Shown piece by piece: positions 21,889 through 29,867 of a DNA stretch of 57,586 nt. Every line of letters starts with the position of its first letter. Positions within the stretch are counted from its first letter, which is position 1. The notes below the pieces were generated by a model. It was not told where the DNA came from and did not search any database. It saw nothing but the letters and a program-made list of their open reading frames with translations. The position numbers and the translations under genes are program-made. This DNA comes from Shewanella sp. SR44-3 (lineage in GTDB: Bacteria; Pseudomonadota; Gammaproteobacteria; Enterobacterales; Shewanellaceae): assembly GCF_014163735.1 (NCBI RefSeq), contig NZ_JACJDV010000021.1:1-57586 (forward strand). The letters are read 5' to 3'.

Positions 21889-22353
21889 ATGATAGTAGAT
21901 ACGTTAGCCAATCATCACTTGTACCATGCCCTGCACCCAAGACTGAGTGTGGCGCTAAAGCATATTGCCAATACTGACTTCAGCCCGTTGCCCGTAGGTA
22001 ACTACCCACTCGATGGCGAAAATATCTTTGTCATAGTCAATGATTACCACACTAAGCCAAGGGAAGTTGAACCCTTTGAAGTGCATCAAAAATATATTGA
22101 TGTGCAATTTGTGGTCAGCGGTGAAGAAGAGTTTGGCTACTTGCCATTAGCAGACCAAACACCCTCAAAACCCTATTTTGAAAAACACGATTATGCCGAG
22201 TTTGACTATGAGTCCAACAAAGCCGACGCTGCCTTTATTCCTTTAAAAACCGGCATGTTTGCGCTGTTTTTCCCAGGTGACATGCACATGCCAGGCACCA
22301 GCTGCGACCCCGTTGCGGTGCGAAAAGTAGTCGTAAAAGTCAAGATTGACTAA
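21889..22353 (+). CDS. YhcH/YjgK/YiaL (DUF386) family protein
   Basis: This 154-residue cupin-like protein has the length and motifs of E. coli YhcH. Examples are GENIFVIVNDY, EVHQKYIDVQFVVSGEE, the glutamate/histidine-containing pocket, FFPGDMHMPG and the C-terminal VRKVVVKVKID. Family members bind a metal and are linked to sugar or sialic-acid catabolism as possible epimerases, but the activity is not settled. The ATG at 21889 gives the family length; upstream codons to 21856 lie in the terminator region of the previous gene. No sugar-catabolism genes are beside it here. Confidence 0.85.
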   Translation: MIVDTLANHHLYHALHPRLSVALKHIANTDFSPLPVGNYPLDGENIFVIVNDYHTKPREVEPFEVHQKYIDVQFVVSGEEEFGYLPLADQTPSKPYFEKHDYAEFDYESNKADAAFIPLKTGMFALFFPGDMHMPGTSCDPVAVRKVVVKVKID

Positions 22354-22483
22354 CGCAAAGCCAGCGCTAGCCATTTAGCAACCATGCTGTAGCAATAAAT
22401 AAATTCGGTTGTTATTTTTGAGTATTTCCGAATTCGCTTAATACTTGGTAAAATCGAGCCAAATCTATAGGAGAGAGTTTACA

Positions 22484-23404
22484 ATGCCGATGTATGTTGT
22501 GGGTCACAAGATCCCTGATTCCGATTCAATCTGTGGCGCCATCGCCCTAGCTTACTTAAAAAACCAAATCGACGAGCCCGCCATTGCTGCCCGTCTTGGT
22601 GAGTTATCGCCAGAAACCGCTTTTATTCTTGAGCGTTTTGGCTTTGAAGCGCCGCTGTTCAAAGAAAGCTACGCGGGTGAAGAAGTCTATATTGTTGACC
22701 ACTCTGAACTCACCCAAGCCCCTGATGATATAGCAGAGGCGACAATTGTGGGTATTGTGGATCACCACAAGCTAGGTGATTTAACCACATCCACGCCGCT
22801 TGAATGCTGGATCCGCCCAGTCGGTTGCAGCAACACCGTCATCAAAATGATGTATGACTTCTACAAAGTCGACATTCCAGCAGATATCGCGGGCATCATG
22901 ATGTGCGCCATTTTAAGTGACACTGTGATTTTTAAATCACCAACTTGCACCACAGCTGACATTCGCTGCGTCGAAGCACTAGCTGAAATCGCCGGCATTG
23001 AAGACTTTAAAGCACTTGGCATGGAAATGTTTAAGGTGAAATCTGCCGTTGAAGGCACGCCAGCACGCGACTTAGTGATGCGCGACTTTAAAGACTTCAA
23101 CATGAATGGCAACTTAGTCGGTATTGGTCAGTTAGAAGTTATCGACTTATCGGTATTTGACGCCATCAAAGCCGATTTAGAAGCCGATATCCGCGCCCTC
23201 AAACAAGAAGGTAAGCGTCATAGTGTCTTGTTATTACTCACAGACATTATGAAAGAAGGCTCAGAAATGTTAGTCATCAGTGATGACAGCGAGCTAACCC
23301 AAAAAGCCTACGGCAAAGCCACTATCGATGGCAAAGTCTGGTTAGATGGCGTACTTAGCCGCAAGAAACAAGTGGTGCCTCAGCTCCAGCAAGCTTTCGC
23401 TTAA
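22484..23404 (+). CDS. ppaC: Manganese-dependent inorganic pyrophosphatase (family II)
   Basis: PpaC hydrolyses pyrophosphate to phosphate and pulls biosynthetic reactions forward. The 306-residue DHH-family protein has GHKIPDSDSICGA (residues about 6-18) with metal-binding His and Asp residues, VDHSE, the DHH motif GIVDHHKLGD, and the C-terminal DHHA2 domain ending near SRKKQVVPQL. The ATG at 22484 follows AGGAGAGA. Most gammaproteobacteria use the unrelated family I enzyme; family II is typical of Firmicutes and also occurs in Shewanella and Vibrio. Confidence 0.95.
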   Translation: MPMYVVGHKIPDSDSICGAIALAYLKNQIDEPAIAARLGELSPETAFILERFGFEAPLFKESYAGEEVYIVDHSELTQAPDDIAEATIVGIVDHHKLGDLTTSTPLECWIRPVGCSNTVIKMMYDFYKVDIPADIAGIMMCAILSDTVIFKSPTCTTADIRCVEALAEIAGIEDFKALGMEMFKVKSAVEGTPARDLVMRDFKDFNMNGNLVGIGQLEVIDLSVFDAIKADLEADIRALKQEGKRHSVLLLLTDIMKEGSEMLVISDDSELTQKAYGKATIDGKVWLDGVLSRKKQVVPQLQQAFA

Positions 23405-23417
23405 GTATCATTTTTCC

Positions 23418-23461
23418 ACTAAGTATCAGCTGTAGTGCAACACCAGCAGCTGATACTTAGT
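23418..23461 (+). repeat. 15-bp inverted repeat just after ppaC
   Basis: ACTAAGTATCAGCTG and its reverse complement (23418-23432 and 23447-23461) flank a 14-base loop. No T-run follows, so it is not a classical terminator itself. It lies 13 bp after the ppaC stop and just before the true terminator, where it could protect the mRNA 3' end. Confidence 0.65.
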
Positions 23462-23467
23462 ACGTTT

Positions 23468-23496
23468 AAAAACCGGCCATTTGAGCCGGTTTTTTA
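23468..23496 (+). terminator. Rho-independent terminator of ppaC
   Basis: AACCGGC and GCCGGTT (23471-23477, 23485-23491) form a GC-rich stem with a 7-base loop and a following run of T. Confidence 0.85.
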
Positions 23497-23680
23497 TTGC
23501 TCAATAAGTTAACGAAAAATTTACAACCTCAATATGCAGTGAACTCGGCCATTGGGCTATTTTCAACCTTACTTACGTCAACCCAGTAAAATTATGCCTG
23601 CCACAGAAAAAGCACTCGTTAAAAAGACTGTTAGAATCATCCATTTTCACCACTCACCTTCTAAGTCGTGTTCATAAAAC

Positions 23681-23719
23681 AATAAAAAAAATGACACTGG
23701 CATCCTTGTCAGTGTCATT
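23681..23719 (-). terminator. Rho-independent terminator of the copper receptor gene
   Basis: A 10-bp inverted repeat AATGACACTG (23690-23699 with 23710-23719) is followed on the minus strand by a long T-run. It lies about 90 bp after the receptor stop codon. Confidence 0.8.
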
Positions 23720-23808
23720 GAAGTTAGCTTAAGTGTGATACCCCATCCCACCAGCTAGGAGCAAGCTTTGCGTCCTTGCAAATATACTAAGCACAAATTA
23801 TTTGCCGC

Positions 23809-25800
23809 TTAAAACTCATAGGTTAATTTGGCCCAGAAGTTACGCCCTGATTCGTTCACTTGGAACATAGGCTCACTGCCAGGTAAGTCATTGCCACCCG
23901 CCGCTTTACTGATGTGCTCGGCGTAAGCGATATCAAACAGGTTTTCTACCCCTAAAATTAACCGTAAATGATCGTCATAATTCCACGAAGCATTGATGGC
24001 AACAGTGCCAAAACCACTAGACTCGGCTAAATCCTGGCCAACTATGTTGCCATGACCGACTGTGACTCTATTTTGAGCATCAACCACTCGCCACAAGAGT
24101 CCTGCAGCCCAGGCATCTTTTTGATAATTAAGTGATAATTTAGACTCAAGCGGTGACACTTGGCCTAAGTCCACATTGTCAGTATCGTTATCACCTAAGG
24201 TGTAGCTTAAGGTCACTTGCGCCGACCAATTGTCGTTAAAGTCATAATCTATGCTGGCTTCACCGCCGTACAAGGTGGCATCTATGTTACGGGCCACTGT
24301 CATTGGGCCGGTTGAGTCCACTAAGATGTAGTTATCTAACTGACCGTAAAATAATGAGCTTGAAAACACTAAGCCATTATCGTAAATCCAGCCGATATCC
24401 AGCTGATTAGTTTCTTCAGGCTCAAGATCAAAAGCTTTTTGCATTGGATTGCTGGCACTGGTTTTCATGATTTCCCAGTAATCAGGCACCCGCTCAGCGT
24501 GCCCCACACCGGCGTAGTATTGACTGAAACCATCACGGTACTCATAACGGGCGTAACCGCTAAATACATCGTCAGTACGATTACCTTGTTGACCCACATA
24601 GAGATCGGTATCCCAGTTGTCATAACGAACCCCGGCAAATACCTTGCTGTACTCAAGATGATAGACAGACTCAACAAATAAGCCCCAGTTGGCGTATTCT
24701 ATATTCTTCATAAATGGCTTGCGCAGTAAATCATCCAGACCTTTATCTTGCATCATATTGATGCCGCGGCCTTGATGATCGCTTTGCATATGATCAACAC
24801 CCACGGTGAGATCCCAGTTCAACATAGGGGTTAAGCCTAACCAGAAATGCCCGCCACTGGTGCTGCGCATCACATCCATCCCCATGTTTACGCCGCGATC
24901 AAACTGATCCATGATGTGATCGTTTTCATTACTATAGGCTTGAAAATCAATATTTTTTAATAGCTCTGAATCGAAATCATGTTGCACTAACAAGGTATAA
25001 CTTTCATTATCTATTTGGCGTGCCTTGTTTAAGCGGTCTGCATATTCAGCCTCACCTTCTGACTGACCCACAGCGAATTCAATCACAGTATTTTCAGACG
25101 GTGTCCAGCCCAAGGCCACCTTAAAATTGTCCCTGTCATAGCTTGATTGCACTGGATTGTCGTTACCGTCTTTGTAGTGATCGCTGCTGGAGCTGTCCAT
25201 GTCAAAATCGACGTAATAATCGGCATTACCCGCCACAAATTCTATGATGCTGTCTTTCCGTTCAAAACTGCCGCCAGTGATGCTGGCGCGGCCCATAATG
25301 CCGCGCTCGGTAAAGCGGTGGCGATTTTTTTCAAACAATACTGTGCCTGCCGAGCCCACGGGGCCATATTTCACCGTTTGCGGGCCTTTTATCACAGTAA
25401 TTTCATCATAGGATTCTGGGTAGATGTAGTTCGTTGGTGGGTCCATACGGCCACCACAGGCGCCATATACGTGCTGGCCATCATCGACTATCGCAACACG
25501 TGAGCCTCCCATACCGCGAAATGAGGGGTCGCCGCCCATGCCGCCTTTACGAGTCACACTAAAACCGGGAATGGTTTTCAAAAAACCTGAACCTTCAAAC
25601 GCAGGCAGTGGCAGGCGTGGCTTTTTGGGGTCGCTCACCACGTTAACAGGCTCACGCATCACGTCCCCTGTAACCACAAGATACTCATTACACTTTTCAT
25701 CCTTGCTGCAATTATGCTGCTCTTGAGCCTGAACATTAGGTTGCATCGCCATCACTAACGCGCCCGCTAATAAGCTTAATTTGAAGTTGGTCTTTCCCAT
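23809..25800 (-). CDS. TonB-dependent copper receptor (OprC/NosA type)
   Basis: The 663-residue outer-membrane receptor has a signal peptide (cleavage near AQA, about residue 25), a plug with SFRGMGGSRVAIVDDG, and a barrel ending in FWAKLTYEF. It matches the OprC/NosA copper-importer family. The plug has CGGRM (Cys115, Met119), a CxxxM motif, and the barrel has HIM (His295, Met297), an HxM motif; in Pseudomonas OprC these two motifs bind copper. Spacing between the two is 180 residues. The ATG at 25800 follows GAGGTGAT; a GTG at 25803 is less likely. NosA homologues supply copper to nitrous oxide reductase, but no nos genes are in view. Confidence 0.9.
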   Translation of the reverse strand: MGKTNFKLSLLAGALVMAMQPNVQAQEQHNCSKDEKCNEYLVVTGDVMREPVNVVSDPKKPRLPLPAFEGSGFLKTIPGFSVTRKGGMGGDPSFRGMGGSRVAIVDDGQHVYGACGGRMDPPTNYIYPESYDEITVIKGPQTVKYGPVGSAGTVLFEKNRHRFTERGIMGRASITGGSFERKDSIIEFVAGNADYYVDFDMDSSSSDHYKDGNDNPVQSSYDRDNFKVALGWTPSENTVIEFAVGQSEGEAEYADRLNKARQIDNESYTLLVQHDFDSELLKNIDFQAYSNENDHIMDQFDRGVNMGMDVMRSTSGGHFWLGLTPMLNWDLTVGVDHMQSDHQGRGINMMQDKGLDDLLRKPFMKNIEYANWGLFVESVYHLEYSKVFAGVRYDNWDTDLYVGQQGNRTDDVFSGYARYEYRDGFSQYYAGVGHAERVPDYWEIMKTSASNPMQKAFDLEPEETNQLDIGWIYDNGLVFSSSLFYGQLDNYILVDSTGPMTVARNIDATLYGGEASIDYDFNDNWSAQVTLSYTLGDNDTDNVDLGQVSPLESKLSLNYQKDAWAAGLLWRVVDAQNRVTVGHGNIVGQDLAESSGFGTVAINASWNYDDHLRLILGVENLFDIAYAEHISKAAGGNDLPGSEPMFQVNESGRNFWAKLTYEF

Positions 25801-25863
25801 CACATCACCTCGGTATTTTTATTACTGCTTTATTTTGAGGTGATTATTCACTTTCATAACCAG

Positions 25864-25903
25864 CATTCAATATGAATGTTATGGTTTGCGACACTTTGTC
25901 GCA
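25864..25903 (-). promoter_or_regulatory. Two palindromes upstream of the copper receptor
   Basis: CATTCA-ATA-TGAATG (25864-25878) and TGCGACA-CTT-TGTCGCA (25887-25903) lie 64-103 bp before the start codon. On the minus strand the first contains a possible -35 (TTGAAT). The arrangement fits two operators or a dimer-binding activator upstream of the promoter. I do not recognise the regulator; a copper- or NO-sensing protein would fit the gene. Confidence 0.45.
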
Positions 25904-26021
25904 CCCAGCTTAAGCCATTGTTATTAAATAGCTAAATATGTGACCAACCCCATAATTTTTCACTTTGAAATCGGCTATGATCACAAAACTTTTGTGCTAA
26001 ATATGATTGATGTAACACTGA

Positions 26022-26046
26022 CAAAAAAGCCTGCGATAAGCAGGCT
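26022..26046 (-). terminator. Rho-independent terminator of the phosphodiesterase gene
   Basis: AGCCTGC-GATAA-GCAGGCT (26028-26046) is followed on the minus strand by a six-base T-run. It lies about 100 bp beyond the stop codon at 26143. Confidence 0.8.
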
Positions 26047-26142
26047 CTGTATTGAGCTAATCTTCAAGCTATCACTTTGTCACCAGCCCCCAGATCTCGT
26101 CATTCACAGCCTAATGATCTAAACCTATGACTTCAGACCGCG

Positions 26143-27507
26143 CTAGCTTTTAGCCATGCAATTAGCATAGAAAGCCACTGTGGCAGGCCAATCAGAGAAC
26201 ACGGCTTTCACGCCAACGTCAGTGGTGAGGACATGCAATAACTCAAGGGCATCACCTTCATCATTGATGGCCTCTGTGACGCTTTGGTAATACCAACCAC
26301 CACCTTGGGTCAATAAACCTGAGCGCTCTAAGGTCCAAGCGATAATCTCAAGTTGCGCAGCTTTCGCCGCTTTAGCATACTCAGAAGGGACTAATTTTTT
26401 ATTCTCATCTAAGGTTACTAAAACCCAGAGAGGCGGTGCAATAATCTTCACTCCAGCATTGCTAAGCTCACTCATACTCGGTGACCAAGTGCTGCTGTCT
26501 TGTGGATTAAAATCAGCCAAATCATATCTGTCATCTAAGTACACAGCTTGCGCGGCGAATTCTGGTGCGTTAGCAATCCAATATTTAACATCCTCTAAAT
26601 TAAAAGATTGCGGCAAGACTTCAGTCGCAGCAACACTAGCCTCTGTGTATTCGTCTAGCATTTTTTGGGCATAATCCTGCTGACTAAAACCATCAAAAGG
26701 CATCACCACCTCCGCAGACTTAAGCTCTGGCGTCATCTTAATGCCCGCCGCTTTAAACATAATGATGCTCTCAGCATGGGTCATTAAGGTGCCGCTGCCT
26801 GAATACAAATTCGTGCGCCAATCTGGCGTACCTTGCATGTAAGCTTCAACGGTCGTGGCTTGCGAGTTGGCGCCATCCATCTTGCCCTTAAGGCGCTTAA
26901 AATCAGCCAAAGTTATGTCACTGGTGCAACATTTCGCCGATGCAGGTACTCCGTTAGCCGTATCTGCGGGGCTAAAGGGCACGCTGCATTTATTGGCTAA
27001 TTCTGGAATGGCTAAAATATTAGTGGTGGTAGCTAAATCACATTGAGAGTGACGACAGACCAAGGCTTTATCTGAGGTAAAGGTCACGTCGCACTCTACA
27101 ACACCCGCGCCAGTATCTATGGCCGCTTGGTAAGCTTCACGAGTATGCTCTGGGAACTGCATGGCAGCACCCCGATGACCGATAGCAAAGTCGCTGCGGT
27201 AAGTTTCATCACCAATGCACTGGGCTAAGCGAATTTTTAATTCACTATCTTGCATTTGATTCACTAAAAAAGCCGGCCTTGGGCCAACACTGGCAGGTTT
27301 TTCTGAGTTAATGGCCATAGTGCTAGCCAGTGAGGAAGTTTGCACTGGTGTTGTTATTGGTGCAGTTATTGGTGTTGTAATGGGCGCTGCGGTGGACGTT
27401 TTAGCGTTACTATCGCTATTACAAGCTGAGGTGAACGGCATAAGCAGTAATAATGTAGCCACACCTAAGGCGGGTTTAAGCGAACGTTTGATTTTACTAA
27501 CGGGCAT
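26143..27507 (-). CDS. Glycerophosphodiester phosphodiesterase, probable lipoprotein
   Basis: The family hydrolyses deacylated phospholipids to glycerol 3-phosphate and an alcohol. The 454-residue product has a signal peptide ending FTSAC, a plausible though not ideal lipobox with Cys29. A Ser/Thr/Pro-rich linker (about residues 30-60) follows, then a GDPD TIM barrel with [21 protein letters not shown] and a third motif histidine in CRHSQCD. The usual PENT sequence reads PEHT. A CC pair near residue 205 is unusual. It sits alone between copper receptor and hemE, with its own terminator; AAGGACG precedes the ATG. Confidence 0.87.
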   Translation of the reverse strand: MPVSKIKRSLKPALGVATLLLLMPFTSACNSDSNAKTSTAAPITTPITAPITTPVQTSSLASTMAINSEKPASVGPRPAFLVNQMQDSELKIRLAQCIGDETYRSDFAIGHRGAAMQFPEHTREAYQAAIDTGAGVVECDVTFTSDKALVCRHSQCDLATTTNILAIPELANKCSVPFSPADTANGVPASAKCCTSDITLADFKRLKGKMDGANSQATTVEAYMQGTPDWRTNLYSGSGTLMTHAESIIMFKAAGIKMTPELKSAEVVMPFDGFSQQDYAQKMLDEYTEASVAATEVLPQSFNLEDVKYWIANAPEFAAQAVYLDDRYDLADFNPQDSSTWSPSMSELSNAGVKIIAPPLWVLVTLDENKKLVPSEYAKAAKAAQLEIIAWTLERSGLLTQGGGWYYQSVTEAINDEGDALELLHVLTTDVGVKAVFSDWPATVAFYANCMAKS

Positions 27508-27550
27508 CTTGTCGTCCTTGGTATTGATTAATAAATCTTGCAGAGATAAT

Positions 27551-27567
27551 TAATACGATTGGTATAA
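27551..27567. repeat. Short copy of a dispersed palindromic element end
   Basis: TAATACGATTGGTATAA matches, in reverse complement over 16 bases, the left end of the 65-bp element at 47924. It lies upstream of the phosphodiesterase gene and looks like a solitary or decayed end. Confidence 0.5.
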
Positions 27568-27627
27568 CCCATAGATTAATGAGGACAAATGACACCTTTA
27601 CTAATTCTTGATGACAAATTTAAGGCA

Positions 27628-27655
27628 TAAAAAAGCGAGCTCTAGGCTCGCTTTT
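27628..27655 (-). terminator. Rho-independent terminator of hemE
   Basis: AAAAGCGAGC (27631-27640) pairs with 27646-27655 across a 5-base loop, with T-runs on both strands. It follows hemE by about 50 bp on the minus strand. Confidence 0.88.
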
Positions 27656-27706
27656 ACGCTAAATAAGGTGCTGCTATATGTAACTTTTTACTTATGGTAC
27701 TTCTAG

Positions 27707-28771
27707 CTACTTATGGTATTGGGGCGACAACTCATGTACTGAATTGATAAAGGCGCCAGCATGCTCTGGATCAACATGCTGATGGATACCATGACCTAAG
27801 TTAAACACATGACCAGTACCCTTGCCGTAGCTTGAGAGGATTTGACCCACTTCTTGATGGATACGCTCAGGGCTTGCATATAACATAGAAGGATCCATGT
27901 TGCCTTGCAGAGCCACTTTATCGCCGACACGGCGACGAGCATCGCCAATATCCACAGTCCAATCTAGACCTAAAGCATCACAGCCAGTTTCCGCCATAGA
28001 CTCAAGCCATAAACCGCCGCCTTTAGTGAATAACGTCACAGGTACCTGGCGACCATCGGCAAAACGGGTTAAGCCATCAACGATTTTTTGCATATAACGC
28101 AGTGAAAACTCACGGTATGCATGGTGAGATAATGCGCCGCCCCAAGAGTCAAATATCATGAGCGACTGCGCGCCATTGGCGACTTGTGCGTTCAAATATA
28201 AAATCACTGAATCGGCAAGTTTATCAAGCAACATGTGCAGGGCTGCAGGCTCCGCGTAGGCCATCTTCTTGATTTTCTCAAAGGTCTTGCTTGAACCACC
28301 TTCCACCATATAAGTGGCTAATGTCCAAGGCGAACCAGAGAAACCAATCAAAGGCACTTCACCTTTTAGCTCCCGACGAATTGTGCTTACAGCGCGCATC
28401 ACATAGCCTAATTCATCTTCTGGATCTGGAATACACAGCTTTTTAATGGCGTCGATAGTGTCAGTTGGGCGCTCAAAACGTGGGCCTTCGCCAGTTTCGA
28501 AGTACAAACCTAAGCCCATAGCATCTGGCACAGTCAAGATATCGGAAAACAAAATGGCAGCATCTAACTTGTAACGACGTAAAGGCTGCAGCGTCACTTC
28601 ACAAGCCAGCTCGGCATTGCGACATAGAGACATAAAATCGCCGGCCTGGGCACGCGTTGCCTTATACTCTGGTAAGTAGCGTCCAGCTTGGCGCATCATC
28701 CATACGGGAGTTGCATCAACAGGCTGTTTTAACAGGGCGCGTAGGTAACGATCATTTTTTAATTCTGCCAT
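27707..28771 (-). CDS. hemE: Uroporphyrinogen decarboxylase
   Basis: HemE removes four carboxyl groups from uroporphyrinogen III to give coproporphyrinogen III in heme synthesis. The 354-residue protein begins with the family motif [15 protein letters not shown] (arginines and the loop that bind substrate carboxylates). It also has ILFSDIL with the catalytic aspartate and [12 protein letters not shown]. It is monocistronic, as far as visible. A near-consensus CRP site lies about 100 bp upstream of its start. Confidence 0.97.
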   Translation of the reverse strand: MAELKNDRYLRALLKQPVDATPVWMMRQAGRYLPEYKATRAQAGDFMSLCRNAELACEVTLQPLRRYKLDAAILFSDILTVPDAMGLGLYFETGEGPRFERPTDTIDAIKKLCIPDPEDELGYVMRAVSTIRRELKGEVPLIGFSGSPWTLATYMVEGGSSKTFEKIKKMAYAEPAALHMLLDKLADSVILYLNAQVANGAQSLMIFDSWGGALSHHAYREFSLRYMQKIVDGLTRFADGRQVPVTLFTKGGGLWLESMAETGCDALGLDWTVDIGDARRRVGDKVALQGNMDPSMLYASPERIHQEVGQILSSYGKGTGHVFNLGHGIHQHVDPEHAGAFINSVHELSPQYHK

Positions 28772-28871
28772 TTGGCTATTTTCCTAGACTGTATGAATTC
28801 TGCAGGGCGCTAGTTTAGCACTTTGTCGATTAGTCTCACCAGCATTGGAAAATTTATCTGCCGCGATAGAG

Positions 28872-28887
28872 TGTGATCTAGACCACA
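28872..28887. promoter_or_regulatory. Candidate CRP-binding site between hemE and rsd
   Basis: TGTGATCTAGACCACA differs at one position from the core consensus TGTGATCTAGATCACA. Its centre is about 108 bp from the hemE start codon on one side. On the other it lies about 37 bp before a possible start set by TATGAT (28905-28910) and about 190 bp before the ncRNA start at 29071. Which transcript it controls is not clear. Confidence 0.7.
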
Positions 28888-29035
28888 GAGTCAAAGCTGT
28901 ATTCTATGATCAAGACGTGATTCTGGGTTGGCAAACCCTGGGTATAAACTTGTTGATGAAATGTGCAAAACCTCACGGAGTTATCACATAATGAATGCTT
29001 TTGTGTGAATAACCTACGACTTGACGATAAATGTG

Positions 29036-29064
29036 TTGCGACTTTGGTAGCCCTTTGATATAAA
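29036..29064 (+). promoter_or_regulatory. Sigma-70 promoter of the ncRNA candidate
   Basis: TTGCGA (29036-29041) and TATAAA (29059-29064) are separated by 17 bp. This predicts transcription from about 29071. No coding sequence begins before the terminator that ends at 29159. Confidence 0.55.
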
Positions 29065-29070
29065 AAGTTT

Positions 29071-29159
29071 GCGCTAGCAAGAACAATCAAGAAGCTCTAC
29101 ACATTGAGCCTTTAGGAACTACATTCGACCAGCAATGGCTTGCCATTGCTGGTTTTTTT
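29071..29159 (+). ncRNA. Candidate small RNA upstream of rsd
   Basis: A promoter with good hexamers and 17-bp spacing is followed about 90 bases later by a strong Rho-independent terminator with a long T-run, and no reading frame with a ribosome-binding site lies between. That is the typical build of an Hfq-dependent small RNA. The 5' half is largely unstructured, with stretches such as AAGAACAATCAAGAAG that could pair with targets. I do not recognise it as Spot 42, CyaR, RyhB or 6S. A longer transcript from a CRP-linked start near 28917 (about 240 bases) is an alternative. Confidence 0.55.
29128..29159 (+). terminator. Rho-independent terminator of the ncRNA candidate
   Basis: ACCAGCAATGGC (29128-29139) pairs perfectly with 29142-29153, leaving a very small loop, and is followed by seven T. 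The nearest plus-strand gene upstream is more than 2 kb away, so it must serve a non-coding transcript. Confidence 0.88.
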
Positions 29160-29315
29160 ATTGGTGCTATTTCATATACTGCTTAATATGACAAACAGCG
29201 ACATTCACCTTATCTGGTTGGTGCAGTGGTAAATATTCACAAAACAGTTGATCCCTCAGGGCTTTCTCCCATACATTAGTTGTTATGGATAGGTTGCCGA
29301 CTGAGTAGAACAATA

Positions 29316-29783
29316 ATGTTAACGAAACTGGAACATGCCGAACAGAAATGGGGTGGAGCTAACAAGCTTATCGATCAATGGCTTAACAATCGCAGGATGC
29401 TACTTATCCAATACTTTAAGATCGCAGGATTAGCGCCTTACACCCGTGCGGATAAGAAGCTACCACAATTTCAAACGGTGAAGAATTTCTGTGCTCAATT
29501 AGTTGATTATGTATCCGAAGGGCATTTTGAAGTCTATGACCAAGTGGTTATTGCCTGTGAGAAATTTGGTGAGTCAAGCCGCGCAGTCGCGCAGTCTTTG
29601 CTGCCAAAAATCAGCGATACCACAGATATAGCCTTAGACTTTAACGACAAATACACTGAAGCCGATGATGAGCAAGTCCTGTATCAATTGGATAAGGACT
29701 TATCTAAGCTTGCCCAGTCTTTGGAAACACGCTTTGAACTTGAAGATGAACTCTTGGAAATTCTTCACAGCCGACACTCATAA
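29316..29783 (+). CDS. rsd: Regulator of sigma D
   Basis: Rsd binds the housekeeping sigma-70 factor and favours alternative sigma factors in stationary phase; in E. coli it also binds HPr and stimulates SpoT. The 155-residue all-helical protein matches the family in length and in segments such as GANKLIDQWLNNRRMLL, LVDYVSEGHFEVYDQV and the C-terminal LETRFELEDELL. The ATG at 29316 gives the expected N-terminus; the frame open to 29280 adds residues unlike the family. Confidence 0.93.
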   Translation: MLTKLEHAEQKWGGANKLIDQWLNNRRMLLIQYFKIAGLAPYTRADKKLPQFQTVKNFCAQLVDYVSEGHFEVYDQVVIACEKFGESSRAVAQSLLPKISDTTDIALDFNDKYTEADDEQVLYQLDKDLSKLAQSLETRFELEDELLEILHSRHS

Positions 29784-29793
29784 ACTGAATTAC

Positions 29794-29827
29794 AAAGGTT
29801 AGCGAAAATAGCTAACCTTTTGTTTTT
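29794..29827 (+). terminator. Rho-independent terminator of rsd
   Basis: AAAGGTTAGC (29794-29803) pairs with 29811-29820 across a 7-base loop, followed by a T-rich stretch. It begins 11 bp after the rsd stop and may also end the convergent glycosyltransferase transcript. Confidence 0.82.
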
Positions 29828-29867
29828 AATCTAAAAAATCACGCTATTCACAAGCAAACTCAGCCTG

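Larger units (their letters stand above)
23405..23808. other. Spacer between ppaC and the copper receptor, two convergent ends
   Basis: This 404-bp spacer separates convergent genes. It holds a 15-bp inverted repeat, one terminator for ppaC and one for the copper receptor (each listed). The remaining stretch from about 23500 to 23680 shows no reading frame or structure that I can support. Confidence 0.7.
25801..26142. other. Upstream region of the copper receptor and 3' end of the phosphodiesterase gene
   Basis: This 342-bp spacer holds the promoter region of the copper receptor with two palindromes (25864-25903) and the terminator of the phosphodiesterase gene (26022-26046), listed separately. 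Nothing else was recognised. Confidence 0.7.
28772..29315. other. hemE-rsd spacer with CRP site and ncRNA candidate
   Basis: This 544-bp spacer is among the longest non-coding stretches of the window. It holds, from left to right, the hemE promoter region, a CRP site (28872-28887), a short uncertain stretch with a possible -10 TATGAT at 28905-28910, an sRNA-like unit (promoter 29036-29064, terminator to 29159), and the rsd leader. A 70-codon open frame on the minus strand (28878-29090) has no family-like features and overlaps these signals. Confidence 0.7.

Noticed and set aside
28878..29090. 70-codon open frame on the minus strand between hemE and rsd
   Set aside because: No ribosome-binding site, no family resemblance and odd composition; it overlaps the CRP site and the ncRNA promoter.
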